NCBI RefSeq assembly: GCF_013141915.1
Contig: NZ_SROX01000005.1
Span: 124,001 to 188,000, forward strand
Reading direction: 5' to 3'
DNA: 64,000 nt
DNA from: Cupriavidus necator
Lineage (GTDB): Bacteria; Pseudomonadota; Gammaproteobacteria; Burkholderiales; Burkholderiaceae
Shown here one piece after another: positions 42,331-50,306 of this stretch. The notes beneath the pieces are model-generated. The model was not told the origin of the DNA and searched no databases. It was given only the letters and a program-made list of their open reading frames with translations. The position numbers were made by a program, and so were the translations under genes. Numbering within the stretch: the stretch's first letter is position 1; each line of letters opens with the position of its first letter.

Positions 42331-43398
42331 CTATGTTTTCGGCCGAGCTGACACAGTGCCGTTGATGCGCAGGGCATGCGGCAGCAGCGTGACGCGCGGC
42401 AGCGCCACCGACGCTCTCCCGCCATCGTTCAGCCGCGCCAGCAGCCGGCTGACGGCGCTGGCGCCGATCTCCGAATTGGGCTGCACGACGGTGGCCAACG
42501 GCGGCTCGACCACGTTCCCCAGCGCGGTACCGTCATAGCCCAGCACTGAGATGTCGCGCGGCACGCTCAGGCCGAGGCGCCTGAGGTCGGAGATCACGCC
42601 GATGGCCAGCAGGTCATTGGTGCAAAAGAGGGCGGTGGGCGCATCGTGCGCCCGGACCAGCGCGCGGATCTGATCGGCATTGCTGGCGGTGTGCGATGGC
42701 AGGCAGACTGGCGCGGCCGGCGTCAGCCCATGCGCGCGCATGGCGTCCTGATAGCCGGCGAAGCGCTGGCGCGCACGGTCCGAGGCGACGAAAGCGCCCG
42801 ACACCACGGCGATGCGGCAATGCCCGGCGGCGATCAGCGCCTCCACGCCTGCGCAGGCGCTGGCCCGGTTGTCCACCGATACCGAATGACGCCGGCTGCG
42901 CGGTCCGGCCTGGTTGTACGCGAGCACGTAGGGCACGCCCTCGCCGTCGAGCTGATCCAGAACCGTGCTGCGCGCCGCGTCGGCCACGGTCAGCACCATG
43001 CCGTCCACGCGATGGCGCAGCAGGTACTCCACACGCTCGCGTTCGCGGGCCGGATCGTAGCCGCTGGTGACAAGCATCAGCGAATACCCGCCCGCCAGCG
43101 CAGCTTCCTCGATGCCGTGCCAGCATTCGGCGAACACGGCGTTCTCCAGCGTCGGCAGCATCACGCCGATCATGCGGGTCTGCTGGGCGCGCAGCTTGCT
43201 GCCCAGCAGGTTGGGGCGAAAGCTCAGCCGGCGCGCGGCCTCGTGCACACGCTGCGCCGTGCTGTCGCGCACCAGATGCGGGCTGCCAAACACACGCGAT
43301 GCGGTGGCGAGCGACACGCGTGCGGCTTGCGCGACGTCGATCAGGGTGGCGCCACCTGTTGTATCGGATCTGCCTTCGGCTGTATCTTTGCGACTCAC
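42331..43398 (-). CDS. LacI-family transcriptional regulator
   Basis: A 355-residue repressor: N-terminal LacI HTH (TLIDVAQAARVSLATASRVF) and hinge, then a PBP-like sensor (MIGVMLPTLENAVFAECWHG; DISVLGYDGTALG). I start it at GTG 43398 because GGAG lies 8 bases upstream. The more obvious ATG at 43428 has no ribosome-binding site and is part of a 16-base operator palindrome. It is followed by the ABC importer genes in the same direction, which it probably controls along with itself. Confidence 0.88.
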   Translation of the reverse strand: MSRKDTAEGRSDTTGGATLIDVAQAARVSLATASRVFGSPHLVRDSTAQRVHEAARRLSFRPNLLGSKLRAQQTRMIGVMLPTLENAVFAECWHGIEEAALAGGYSLMLVTSGYDPARERERVEYLLRHRVDGMVLTVADAARSTVLDQLDGEGVPYVLAYNQAGPRSRRHSVSVDNRASACAGVEALIAAGHCRIAVVSGAFVASDRARQRFAGYQDAMRAHGLTPAAPVCLPSHTASNADQIRALVRAHDAPTALFCTNDLLAIGVISDLRRLGLSVPRDISVLGYDGTALGNVVEPPLATVVQPNSEIGASAVSRLLARLNDGGRASVALPRVTLLPHALRINGTVSARPKT

Positions 43399-43412
43399 GC
43401 TCGCGGCTCCGG

Positions 43413-43428
43413 ATGAAAACGTTTTCAT
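43413..43428. promoter_or_regulatory. LacI-type operator
   Basis: ATGAAAACGTTTTCAT is a perfect 16-base palindrome with the central CG typical of LacI/GalR-family sites. It lies 15 bases before the GTG start of the LacI-type gene, pointing to autorepression and control of the transporter unit. Confidence 0.7.
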
Positions 43429-43599
43429 TGAAGACGGAAAAAAGCGGGCGTCAAGGCATTCCATCGCTGCGCTGCCGCAAAAGCCGGCTGGCAGAGGGGC
43501 GCCTGCGCCCTGTCTGGACGGCATTCTGGGTGGCCTGGATGACATGAAGATGACATCGAGGGTGCGCCGGAGCTTGGCCGCGTGGTGTTCGTCACGGCC

Positions 43600-43747
43600 G
43601 AGGTCGGGCGACTGGCTCGAATCGCCGGTGGAGGTCATCAAGGCGGGCTCGCGGCTGGCGTTCGCGAAGGCGCTGATCAGCGCTGGCGGCAAGCCGGTGG
43701 CCAGTTCCAGTGCGGTGTTTCTGGTGGTGGGGGCGCAGCAGGACTGA
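43600..43747 (+). pseudogene. Relic of a PaaI-type hotdog thioesterase (C-terminus only)
   Basis: The plus strand reads GDWLESPVEVIKAGSRLAFA then KALISAGGKPVASSSAVFLV, ending at a stop at 43747. This is the C-terminal half of PaaI-type acyl-CoA thioesterases. Upstream sequence in this frame (43429-43599) does not resemble the family and no start is seen. Gene remnant. Confidence 0.5.
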
Positions 43748-43862
43748 TTGCCTGCAGGGATGATTTTGCTCAGATCACCCGAGCAATAAACTTAATTCAC
43801 TTTTTGCCACCCCTCTGCGACAGTCTGGCTTTTGCAGCCCCCCTTACTGGAACGAGGAGCCT

Positions 43863-45218
43863 ATGGACTTCCCAACCCGAGCCATTGGCGCGGCCGTGCT
43901 GGCCGTTTCCATGCTGGCAGGCCTGTCCGGATGCAGCAGTCCCCCGCAGGCCGCCGGCCCGGGCACCGCGGCGGGCGCGGTGTCGGAACAGGACATCCAT
44001 GACGCCTACCTCTACCTGCTGGGCCGGCTGCTGGTCCTGCGCCAGGAGCAGGCCGACTTCCAGAAGGAAGGCTTCCGCTGGAACCAGATCATCCACCGCG
44101 ATGTCGGCGGGGTGTCCTGGGCCAATCCGAACCTGGACGTTGCCTACAGCGAAGCCTGGGGCGCGGTCGATGAAAAGAGCTGCACGATCTTCAGCGTGCC
44201 GGCGATCAAGGGGCGCTACTACACCATCCAGTTCCTGAACGGCTGGGGCGAGACCGTCGCCAACATCAACGAGCGCAACTATCCGGACCATCCGAGCGGC
44301 GAGTTCGCGGTCTGCCTGAAGGGTGCCAGCGTGGCACTCCCGCGCACGGCGCGGCGCATCGACCTGCCGGGCAAGACTGCACGGGTACTGGCCCGCGTGG
44401 AAATCGGCGCGAACAAGAAGCAGGCGGTCGCGCTGCAGCATCGGGTCACGATGCGGACCACGGGCACGCCAACGATCGCCCCGGTGCCCGCCACGCCCGC
44501 CTTCAGCAATGACAAGCTGCCCGGCGCGGAAGCCTTTGACTCGGCAGCCCTTGCGCTCGGCTCGGAGCCGGACATCAATCCGGGCATGGACGCCTTGCAG
44601 GCCAAGGTGCGAGCCGTCAGTGCGGCGGTGGCCAGCGGGCCCGCCGAACGCGCGCGGGTGGACAAGGTCATCCGCGAGCAGACCCTGCCCGCGTTCTTCA
44701 AGTCGTTCTCGACGGCAGGGACTTTCAAGAACGGCTGGAACCGGCCAGCGACCATCGGCAAGTACGGCAGCGACTACCAGACCCGTACCCTGGTGAACCT
44801 GGCCGGGATCTGGGCCAACAGCACTGACGAGGTGGTCTATTTCAAGACCGATACCGATGGCACAGGCGCGAAGCTGGACGGCGGCAACGTCTACACCGTC
44901 ACCTTCCCGAAGGCGGAACTGCCCGCCCGTCACGTCAAGTACTTCTGGTCGGTGATTGCAGTGGACTCCAAAAACTTCCACGTGATCCCCAATGCGAAGA
45001 ACCGGTTCCTGATCAACAAGCAGTCCAGGCTGAGCTACGGCAAGGACGGTTCACTGACCCTTTACTTCGCGCCTGCGCGGCCGGACGGCGTGCCGGATGG
45101 CAACTGGCTGCCGACGCCCCGGGGGCAGAACTACAACCTGACCTTCCGCTTGTATGGGCCGGACCAGCAGATCCTGTCGGGACAGTGGTTCCCCGCACCG
45201 CTGGTCAAGCGCAACTGA
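43863..45218 (+). CDS. DUF1254/DUF1214 lipoprotein
   Basis: A 451-residue exported protein with a lipobox LAGLSGC (C24), so it is probably membrane-anchored. The N-terminal part matches DUF1254 (DIHDAYLYLLGRLLVLRQEQ; VSWANPNLDVAYSEAW, with YYTIQFLNGWGE), and the C-terminal part matches DUF1214 (FWSVIAVDSKNFHVIPNAKN; the ending NWLPTPRGQNYNLTFRLYGP). GAGGAG precedes the ATG. Biochemical role of the family is unknown. A second, shorter family member follows 39 bases downstream and is likely co-transcribed. Confidence 0.87.
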   Translation: MDFPTRAIGAAVLAVSMLAGLSGCSSPPQAAGPGTAAGAVSEQDIHDAYLYLLGRLLVLRQEQADFQKEGFRWNQIIHRDVGGVSWANPNLDVAYSEAWGAVDEKSCTIFSVPAIKGRYYTIQFLNGWGETVANINERNYPDHPSGEFAVCLKGASVALPRTARRIDLPGKTARVLARVEIGANKKQAVALQHRVTMRTTGTPTIAPVPATPAFSNDKLPGAEAFDSAALALGSEPDINPGMDALQAKVRAVSAAVASGPAERARVDKVIREQTLPAFFKSFSTAGTFKNGWNRPATIGKYGSDYQTRTLVNLAGIWANSTDEVVYFKTDTDGTGAKLDGGNVYTVTFPKAELPARHVKYFWSVIAVDSKNFHVIPNAKNRFLINKQSRLSYGKDGSLTLYFAPARPDGVPDGNWLPTPRGQNYNLTFRLYGPDQQILSGQWFPAPLVKRN

Positions 45219-45257
45219 GCGGCGCCCGCTAATCCTTCCCAACACATGGAATACAGC

Positions 45258-46304
45258 ATGAAGATCAAACTGACCGCGGCCTGCGCGACGGGCATGGCCT
45301 TCGCCATGCTTGGCACCGTCAACGCCCAGCCGGCCACAACGCCGCCGGCCGGCACCGCCGTTCCCGTTACCATCGACAACTTCATTCGCGCCGAGACCGA
45401 TATGTTCCTGGGCGGGCTGGTCAAGCAGGGTGGCATCGGCAAGCTGCTGCATCGGCGCGAGCCGGCATCGATCGACCAGCAGACCGTCATCCGCCTTAAC
45501 CGCGATACGCTCTATTCGTCCGGCGTGTTCGACCTCGATGCCGGCCCGGTGACCATCACCATGCCGGACCCGGGCAAGCGCTTCATGGCCTTGCAGGTCA
45601 TCAACGAAGACCACTATGTGCCCAACGTGTTCTACGGCAAGGGCACGTACACGCTGACGCGCGAGAACGTCGGCACCCGCTATGTAGCCACGGCGATCCG
45701 CACGCTGGTGGATCCGAACAGCGCGGATGACATCCGGCAGGTCCATGCGTTGCAGGATGCGATCAAGGTAAGCCAGCAGGCCCCGGGGAAGTTCGAGACG
45801 CCCGCGTGGGATGCGGCCAGCCAGAAGAAGATCCGCGATGCGCTGCTGGTGTTGTCCTCGACCATGCCGGACTTCAGGAAAGCGTTCGGCACCCGCGAGA
45901 CGGTCGACCCGGTACGGCGCCTGATCGGCACTGCCGCGGCCTGGGGCGGCAATCCTGACAAGGACGCTGTCTACCTCAACGTCACGCCCGCGAAGAACGA
46001 TGGCAAGACGGTCTATCGCCTCAACGTAAAGGACGTGCCCGTCGATGCGTTCTGGTCGGTCAGCGTCTACAACGCCGCCGGCTACTTCCAGAAAAATCCC
46101 GCCAATGCCTACACGGTCAACAACCTGACGGCAAGGAAGGGCGGTGATGGTGCCATCGCCATCCAGTTCGGCGGCTGCGACGGCCAGGTACCAAACTGCC
46201 TGCCGGTGGTCGAGGGCTGGAACTACACCGTGCGGCTCTATCGGCCCCGCGCCGAGGTCCTGAGCGGCGCCTGGAATTTCCCGCAGCCGCAGCCGGTCAA
46301 CTGA
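45258..46304 (+). CDS. DUF1254/DUF1214 exported protein
   Basis: A 348-residue protein with a cleavable signal peptide (KIKLTAACATGMAFAMLGTV, cut near NAQ). It carries the same pattern in shorter form: FIRAETDMFLGGLVKQGGIG, NRDTLYSSGVFDLDAGP, and DAFWSVSVYNAAGYFQKNP with a final NYTVRLYRPR. I prefer ATG 45258 over 45246 because the signal peptide then starts normally. It lies directly after the lipoprotein of the same family, suggesting a two-component exported system. Function unknown. Confidence 0.86.
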   Translation: MKIKLTAACATGMAFAMLGTVNAQPATTPPAGTAVPVTIDNFIRAETDMFLGGLVKQGGIGKLLHRREPASIDQQTVIRLNRDTLYSSGVFDLDAGPVTITMPDPGKRFMALQVINEDHYVPNVFYGKGTYTLTRENVGTRYVATAIRTLVDPNSADDIRQVHALQDAIKVSQQAPGKFETPAWDAASQKKIRDALLVLSSTMPDFRKAFGTRETVDPVRRLIGTAAAWGGNPDKDAVYLNVTPAKNDGKTVYRLNVKDVPVDAFWSVSVYNAAGYFQKNPANAYTVNNLTARKGGDGAIAIQFGGCDGQVPNCLPVVEGWNYTVRLYRPRAEVLSGAWNFPQPQPVN

Positions 46305-46350
46305 GCGCACCGGCCGGAAGCGGCTTCCCGACACAGCGGGAAGCCGTGGC

Positions 46351-46716
46351 CTAATCCTCTGTCACCTGGCAAAACCGCAGCCGGTTCCCGAACGGATCGG
46401 CCACCTGCAGCATCCGGCCCCAGCCCACATCTTCGACACCGGGCCGGGCATACGGATAGTTCCGGGCGGACAGCTCCTGGTGCAGCGCATCGATATCCGT
46501 TACCGGAACGAACACGGTCGAGCCCGGCGTGGCGTCGCCGTGGTGTTCGCTGAGATGCAGCGTCAGGCCGCCGCGTCTGACCTGCGCGTATAGCGGCAAC
46601 CCGTCTTCGAAGCGATGCTCCCACTCGAGCGTGAAGTCGAGGTAGTCCAGGTAGAACTCCCTGGCCTTGTCGACCGAGAAGATGCGGAGGATGGGGATGC
46701 CGGCGGACAGTTCCAT
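46351..46716 (-). CDS. Glyoxalase/bleomycin-resistance-fold (VOC) protein
   Basis: A 121-residue VOC-superfamily protein. The N-terminus IPILRIFSVDKAREFYLDYL and the C-terminus GRMLQVADPFGNRLRFCQVT show two beta-alpha-beta-beta-beta modules; 'DPFGN.L.F' is a classic family end. Start ATG 46716 fits better than the 19-residue longer frame. It resembles bleomycin-resistance-like members more than glyoxalase I. Convergent with the DUF1254 pair. Substrate unknown. Confidence 0.82.
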   Translation of the reverse strand: MELSAGIPILRIFSVDKAREFYLDYLDFTLEWEHRFEDGLPLYAQVRRGGLTLHLSEHHGDATPGSTVFVPVTDIDALHQELSARNYPYARPGVEDVGWGRMLQVADPFGNRLRFCQVTED

Positions 46717-46871
46717 GGGTTCCGTTCGGGGATTTGGGTTCGATTCCCCGATGATAGCGCCGCCACTGAACAAGCCGCCGGCGGTTGCATAAGCATCCGC
46801 GACAATCTTCGTTGGCTTTGCCCGTTGCCCTGACTAAGCTGGCGCTCCGACCTGCATCCTGGAGCAACGCC

Positions 46872-47840
46872 ATGAACCCGACCCATGACCGCCGTCGCCG
46901 CCTGCTCATGGCTGCAGCGGGCGCGGCCGCCGCCGCCGCGCTGCCGGGCGTCAGCCGGGGACAGGGGGAGGCTACGCTGCGCATCGGCTACCAGAAGTCC
47001 TCCACGCTGATGATCCTGCTGAAATCGCGGCAGACGCTGGAAAAAGCCCTGGCGCCCAAGGGCGTGGCGGTGCAGTGGTATGAGTTCACCTCCGGCCTGC
47101 CGCTGCTGGAAGCGCTGAACCTGGGCAATATCGATTTGAGTGCCGACGTGGCCGATGCGGTGCCCCCGTTCGCGCTGGCCGCGGGCGCGGCGCTTACGTA
47201 TTACGCGACCGAGACACCGTCGCCGCAGGCGCAGGCGATCGTGGTGCGCGGCGATTCGCCGATCCGCGAGGTGGCCCAGCTCAAGGGCCAGCGCGTGGCG
47301 TTTGCCAAGGGCGCCGGCGCGCACTACCTGGTGCTCGAGGCGCTGGCGCGCGCGGGGCTGTCGATCCGCGATATCGAGCCGGCCTACCTGAGCCCGGCCG
47401 ATGCGCGCGCGGCGTTCGAGCGCGGCAGCGTGGCGGCGTGGGTGATCTGGGACCCGTTCCTGGCCGCGGTGCAGCGCCAGGCCAATGCGCGCGTGCTGCG
47501 CGACGGCGAAGGGCTGTCGAGCTATCGTCGCTTCTACCTCGCGGCCACGCCGTTTGCGCGCACCCATGCCGAGGTGCTGGCGGTGGTGTTTGACGCGCTG
47601 CGCGACGCGGGCGACTGGGTCAAGCGCAATCCCGCCGAGGCCGCGCGCTGGCATGCGCCGCTGATCGGCCTGGATGCCGCCACGGTCGAGGCCGCGAACG
47701 CGCGGCGCAGCTACGCCGTGCGCACCGTCGACGCGACGGCGCTGGCGGAACAGCAGCGCATTGCCGATGCCTTTGCCGCGCAGGGCATCCTGCCGCGCAA
47801 GGTGGCGGTGCCGGCCTCGCCGGTCTGGCGCAAGGCCTAG
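46872..47840 (+). CDS. SsuA-like periplasmic binding protein (orphan)
   Basis: A 322-residue aliphatic-sulfonate-type binding protein with an RR-containing signal (DRRRRLLMAAAGAAAAAALP). Family blocks: LRIGYQKSSTLMILLKSRQT, LEALNLGNIDLSADVADAVP, KGQRVAFAKGAGAHYLVLEA and SVAAWVIWDPFLAAVQ. GGAG lies 8 bases before ATG 46872. The usual SsuB ATPase, SsuC permease and SsuD monooxygenase are not next to it, so it would have to work with a distant transporter. Confidence 0.9.
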   Translation: MNPTHDRRRRLLMAAAGAAAAAALPGVSRGQGEATLRIGYQKSSTLMILLKSRQTLEKALAPKGVAVQWYEFTSGLPLLEALNLGNIDLSADVADAVPPFALAAGAALTYYATETPSPQAQAIVVRGDSPIREVAQLKGQRVAFAKGAGAHYLVLEALARAGLSIRDIEPAYLSPADARAAFERGSVAAWVIWDPFLAAVQRQANARVLRDGEGLSSYRRFYLAATPFARTHAEVLAVVFDALRDAGDWVKRNPAEAARWHAPLIGLDAATVEAANARRSYAVRTVDATALAEQQRIADAFAAQGILPRKVAVPASPVWRKA

Positions 47841-47857
47841 GCCCTTGCGTGCCAGCG

Positions 47858-47881
47858 CAGGCGGGCCGTCGGCTCCGCCTG
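47858..47881 (+). terminator. Hairpin after the SsuA-like gene
   Basis: CAGGCGG-GCC / GGC-T-CCGCCTG pair with a 3-base loop and one bulge, 18 bases after the stop. No T-run. The rest of 47841-48108 shows nothing else. Confidence 0.45.
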
Positions 47882-48108
47882 TCCAGTGGTGCCGCTTGAG
47901 CCCCCGTTAGCTGTCCCGAACTCCATCCCGTCTTCCGGCCGCAGGCCGGATCGCCGCACGCACCGCCGGCTCTCCTGACGGGCCACGGCGTCCTCGTGCT
48001 GGCACATCCCACCGTTTCCATGCCACGCCATCGCCGGCGCCAGCGGCAAGCCAGTCGCGATGGCGAACCCGCGTCCAATTCGTAGGGAATAACCCTTGCC
48101 GGCGCAAA

Positions 48109-48131
48109 AATACATCACAACATGATGTATT
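48109..48131. promoter_or_regulatory. Operator-like inverted repeat before tctBA
   Basis: AATACATCA and TGATGTATT form a perfect 9-base inverted repeat with a 5-base spacer, 70 bases before the tctB start. The form fits a GntR/FadR-type or TetR-type operator. The FCD-type GntR regulator at 55323 is the nearest candidate of that kind, but a link is unproven. Confidence 0.5.
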
Positions 48132-48200
48132 GTTCGGAACTCCCGAAGCCGATGCCACCTGTTGGTGTCGTCCCGTCGCCCCCCGCTTCAAGGAGACTGC

Positions 48201-48662
48201 ATGCGCATACGCAAGCAAACCGACTTTCTTTCCGGCCTGATGTTCATCGTCGTCGGCCTCAGCTTTTCCTTCGTTGCCCGCGGCTATTCCATGGGCACCG
48301 CCGCCCGGATGGGCCCGGGCTATTTCCCGTTCTGGCTCGGCATCGTGCTGGCGCTGCTGGGCGCCGTGGTCGCGGCCGGCGCCCTGTCGCACCGGGGCGA
48401 AGCAGACCGGATGGCACGCTGGGACATTAAGACGCTCCTGTGGATCCTGGGCTCGGTGGTGCTGTTCGGGCTGGTGCTCAAGCCGCTCGGCATGGTGCTG
48501 TCGGTGCTGGCGCTGGTGCTGGTGTCATCGATGGCCAGCCATGAATTCACCTGGAAGGGCGCCATCCTGAACGCCGTCATCCTGGTGCTGATCAGCACCG
48601 TGGCCTTCGTTTATGGCATCAACCTGCAGATGCCGGTGTGGCCTGCCGCTTTCGTCAACTAG
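48201..48662 (+). CDS. tctB: Tripartite tricarboxylate transporter small subunit TctB
   Basis: A 153-residue, four-helix membrane protein: DFLSGLMFIVVGLSFSFVAR, ARMGPGYFPFWLGIVLALLG and two C-terminal helices. 'GxGPGYFP' is the TctB hallmark. AAGGAGACTGC precedes the ATG. It is 10 bases before tctA. A TctC/Bug gene, usually next to these, is absent here, so the pair may serve the scattered Bug proteins. Confidence 0.92.
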   Translation: MRIRKQTDFLSGLMFIVVGLSFSFVARGYSMGTAARMGPGYFPFWLGIVLALLGAVVAAGALSHRGEADRMARWDIKTLLWILGSVVLFGLVLKPLGMVLSVLALVLVSSMASHEFTWKGAILNAVILVLISTVAFVYGINLQMPVWPAAFVN

Positions 48663-48672
48663 GGGATATCGG

Positions 48673-50175
48673 ATGGAGTTGCTGAGTCATCTTGCGCTGG
48701 GGTTTTCCACCGCGCTGTCATTGCAGAACCTGGCCTACGCCTTCCTGGGCTGCGTGCTGGGCACCCTGATCGGCGTGCTGCCGGGCCTGGGGCCGCTGGC
48801 CACCATCGCCATGCTGCTGCCGATCACCTACACGCTGCCGCCGGTCGCCGCGCTGATCATGCTGGCCGGCATCTACTACGGCGCCCAGTATGGTGGCTCG
48901 ACCACCGCGATCCTGGTGAACCTGCCCGGTGAATCGTCGGCGGTGGTGACCACGCTGGACGGCTACCAGATGGCGCGGCGCGGACGGGCCGGCGTGGCAC
49001 TGGCCACCGCGGGGCTGGGCTCGTTCTTCGCCGGTAGCGTCGCCACGCTGATCCTGGCCGCGTTTGCCACGCCGCTGTCGGAGCTGGCGTTCAAGTTCGG
49101 TCCTGCCGAGTACTTCTCGCTGATGGTGCTGGGCCTGATCGGCGCCGTGGTGCTGGCCTCGGGCTCGCTGGTCAAGGCCGTGGCGATGATCGTGCTGGGG
49201 CTGCTGCTGGGCCTGGTCGGCACCGACGTGAACTCGGGCGCCGCGCGCTTCTCGTTCGACGTGCCGGAGTTGACCGACGGCATCAGCATCACCGCACTGG
49301 CGATGGGGCTGTTCGGTTTCGCCGAGATCATCGCCAACCTGGAGCAGAAGGAGCACCGCGAGACCTTCACCGACCGCGTCACCAACCTGTTCCCGACCCG
49401 GGAAGACTTCAAGCGCATGTTCCCCGCGGTGCTGCGCGGCACCGCGCTGGGCTCGGCGCTGGGCATCCTGCCCGGCGGCGGCGCCTCGCTGGCCTCGTTC
49501 GCGGCGTATTCGCTGGAGAAGAAGACCTCGAAGTTCTCGCATGAGTTCGGCAAGGGCGCGATCGAAGGCGTGGCCGGTCCGGAATCGGCCAACAACGCCG
49601 CGGCCCAGACTTCGTTCATCCCGCTGCTGACGCTGGGCATTCCGCCCAATGCGGTGATGGCGCTGATGGTGGGGGCTATGACCATCCACAACATCCAGCC
49701 CGGCCCGCAGGTGATGACCAGCAACCCGGCGCTGTTCTGGGGCCTGATTGCGTCAATGTGGATCGGCAACCTGATGCTGGTGGTGCTGAACCTGCCGCTG
49801 ATCGGCGTGTGGGTGAAACTGCTGACGGTGCCTTACCGCTTCCTGTACCCGGCCATCCTGGTGTTCTGCAGCATCGGCGTCTACTCGGTCAACAACACCG
49901 TGTTCGACGTCTTTGCCGCGGCCAGCTGCGGCCTGATCGGCTATGTCTTCCACAAGCTGCGCTGCGAGCCGGCGCCGCTGCTGCTGGGCTTCGTGCTGGG
50001 GCCGATGATGGAAGAGAACTTCCGCCGCACCTTGCTACTGTCGCGTGGCGACTTCTCGGTCTTCACCACGCGTCCGCTGTCGCTGGGCCTGCTGGTGGCC
50101 GCCGCGGCGCTGGTGGCGGTGGTGGCGCTGCCGTCGATCAAGGCCAAGCGCGAAGAGGCGTTCCAGGAGGAATAG
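48673..50175 (+). CDS. tctA: Tripartite tricarboxylate transporter large subunit TctA
   Basis: A 500-residue, about 12-helix membrane protein. It has the conserved LGTLIGVLPGLGPLATIAML (about 29-48), YGGSTTAILVNLPGES (73-88) and the second-half mirror LGSALGILPGGGASLASFAA and GPESANNAAAQTSFIPLLTL. It carries carboxylate across the inner membrane driven by an ion gradient. It forms a unit with tctB. Substrate is set by the partner TctC, missing here. Confidence 0.95.
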   Translation: MELLSHLALGFSTALSLQNLAYAFLGCVLGTLIGVLPGLGPLATIAMLLPITYTLPPVAALIMLAGIYYGAQYGGSTTAILVNLPGESSAVVTTLDGYQMARRGRAGVALATAGLGSFFAGSVATLILAAFATPLSELAFKFGPAEYFSLMVLGLIGAVVLASGSLVKAVAMIVLGLLLGLVGTDVNSGAARFSFDVPELTDGISITALAMGLFGFAEIIANLEQKEHRETFTDRVTNLFPTREDFKRMFPAVLRGTALGSALGILPGGGASLASFAAYSLEKKTSKFSHEFGKGAIEGVAGPESANNAAAQTSFIPLLTLGIPPNAVMALMVGAMTIHNIQPGPQVMTSNPALFWGLIASMWIGNLMLVVLNLPLIGVWVKLLTVPYRFLYPAILVFCSIGVYSVNNTVFDVFAAASCGLIGYVFHKLRCEPAPLLLGFVLGPMMEENFRRTLLLSRGDFSVFTTRPLSLGLLVAAAALVAVVALPSIKAKREEAFQEE

Positions 50176-50306
50176 CGGAGCACAGGGGAACGGGGAGGCA
50201 AGGCAAGCTCGCATGCGACGAGCAAACGGCAGAGGGGCCGTTTCGTTCCGCACGGACGAAACGGCCCGGGCCTTGCGCGGGACGCGGGGCCCCGCGCCCC
50301 GCAGGA

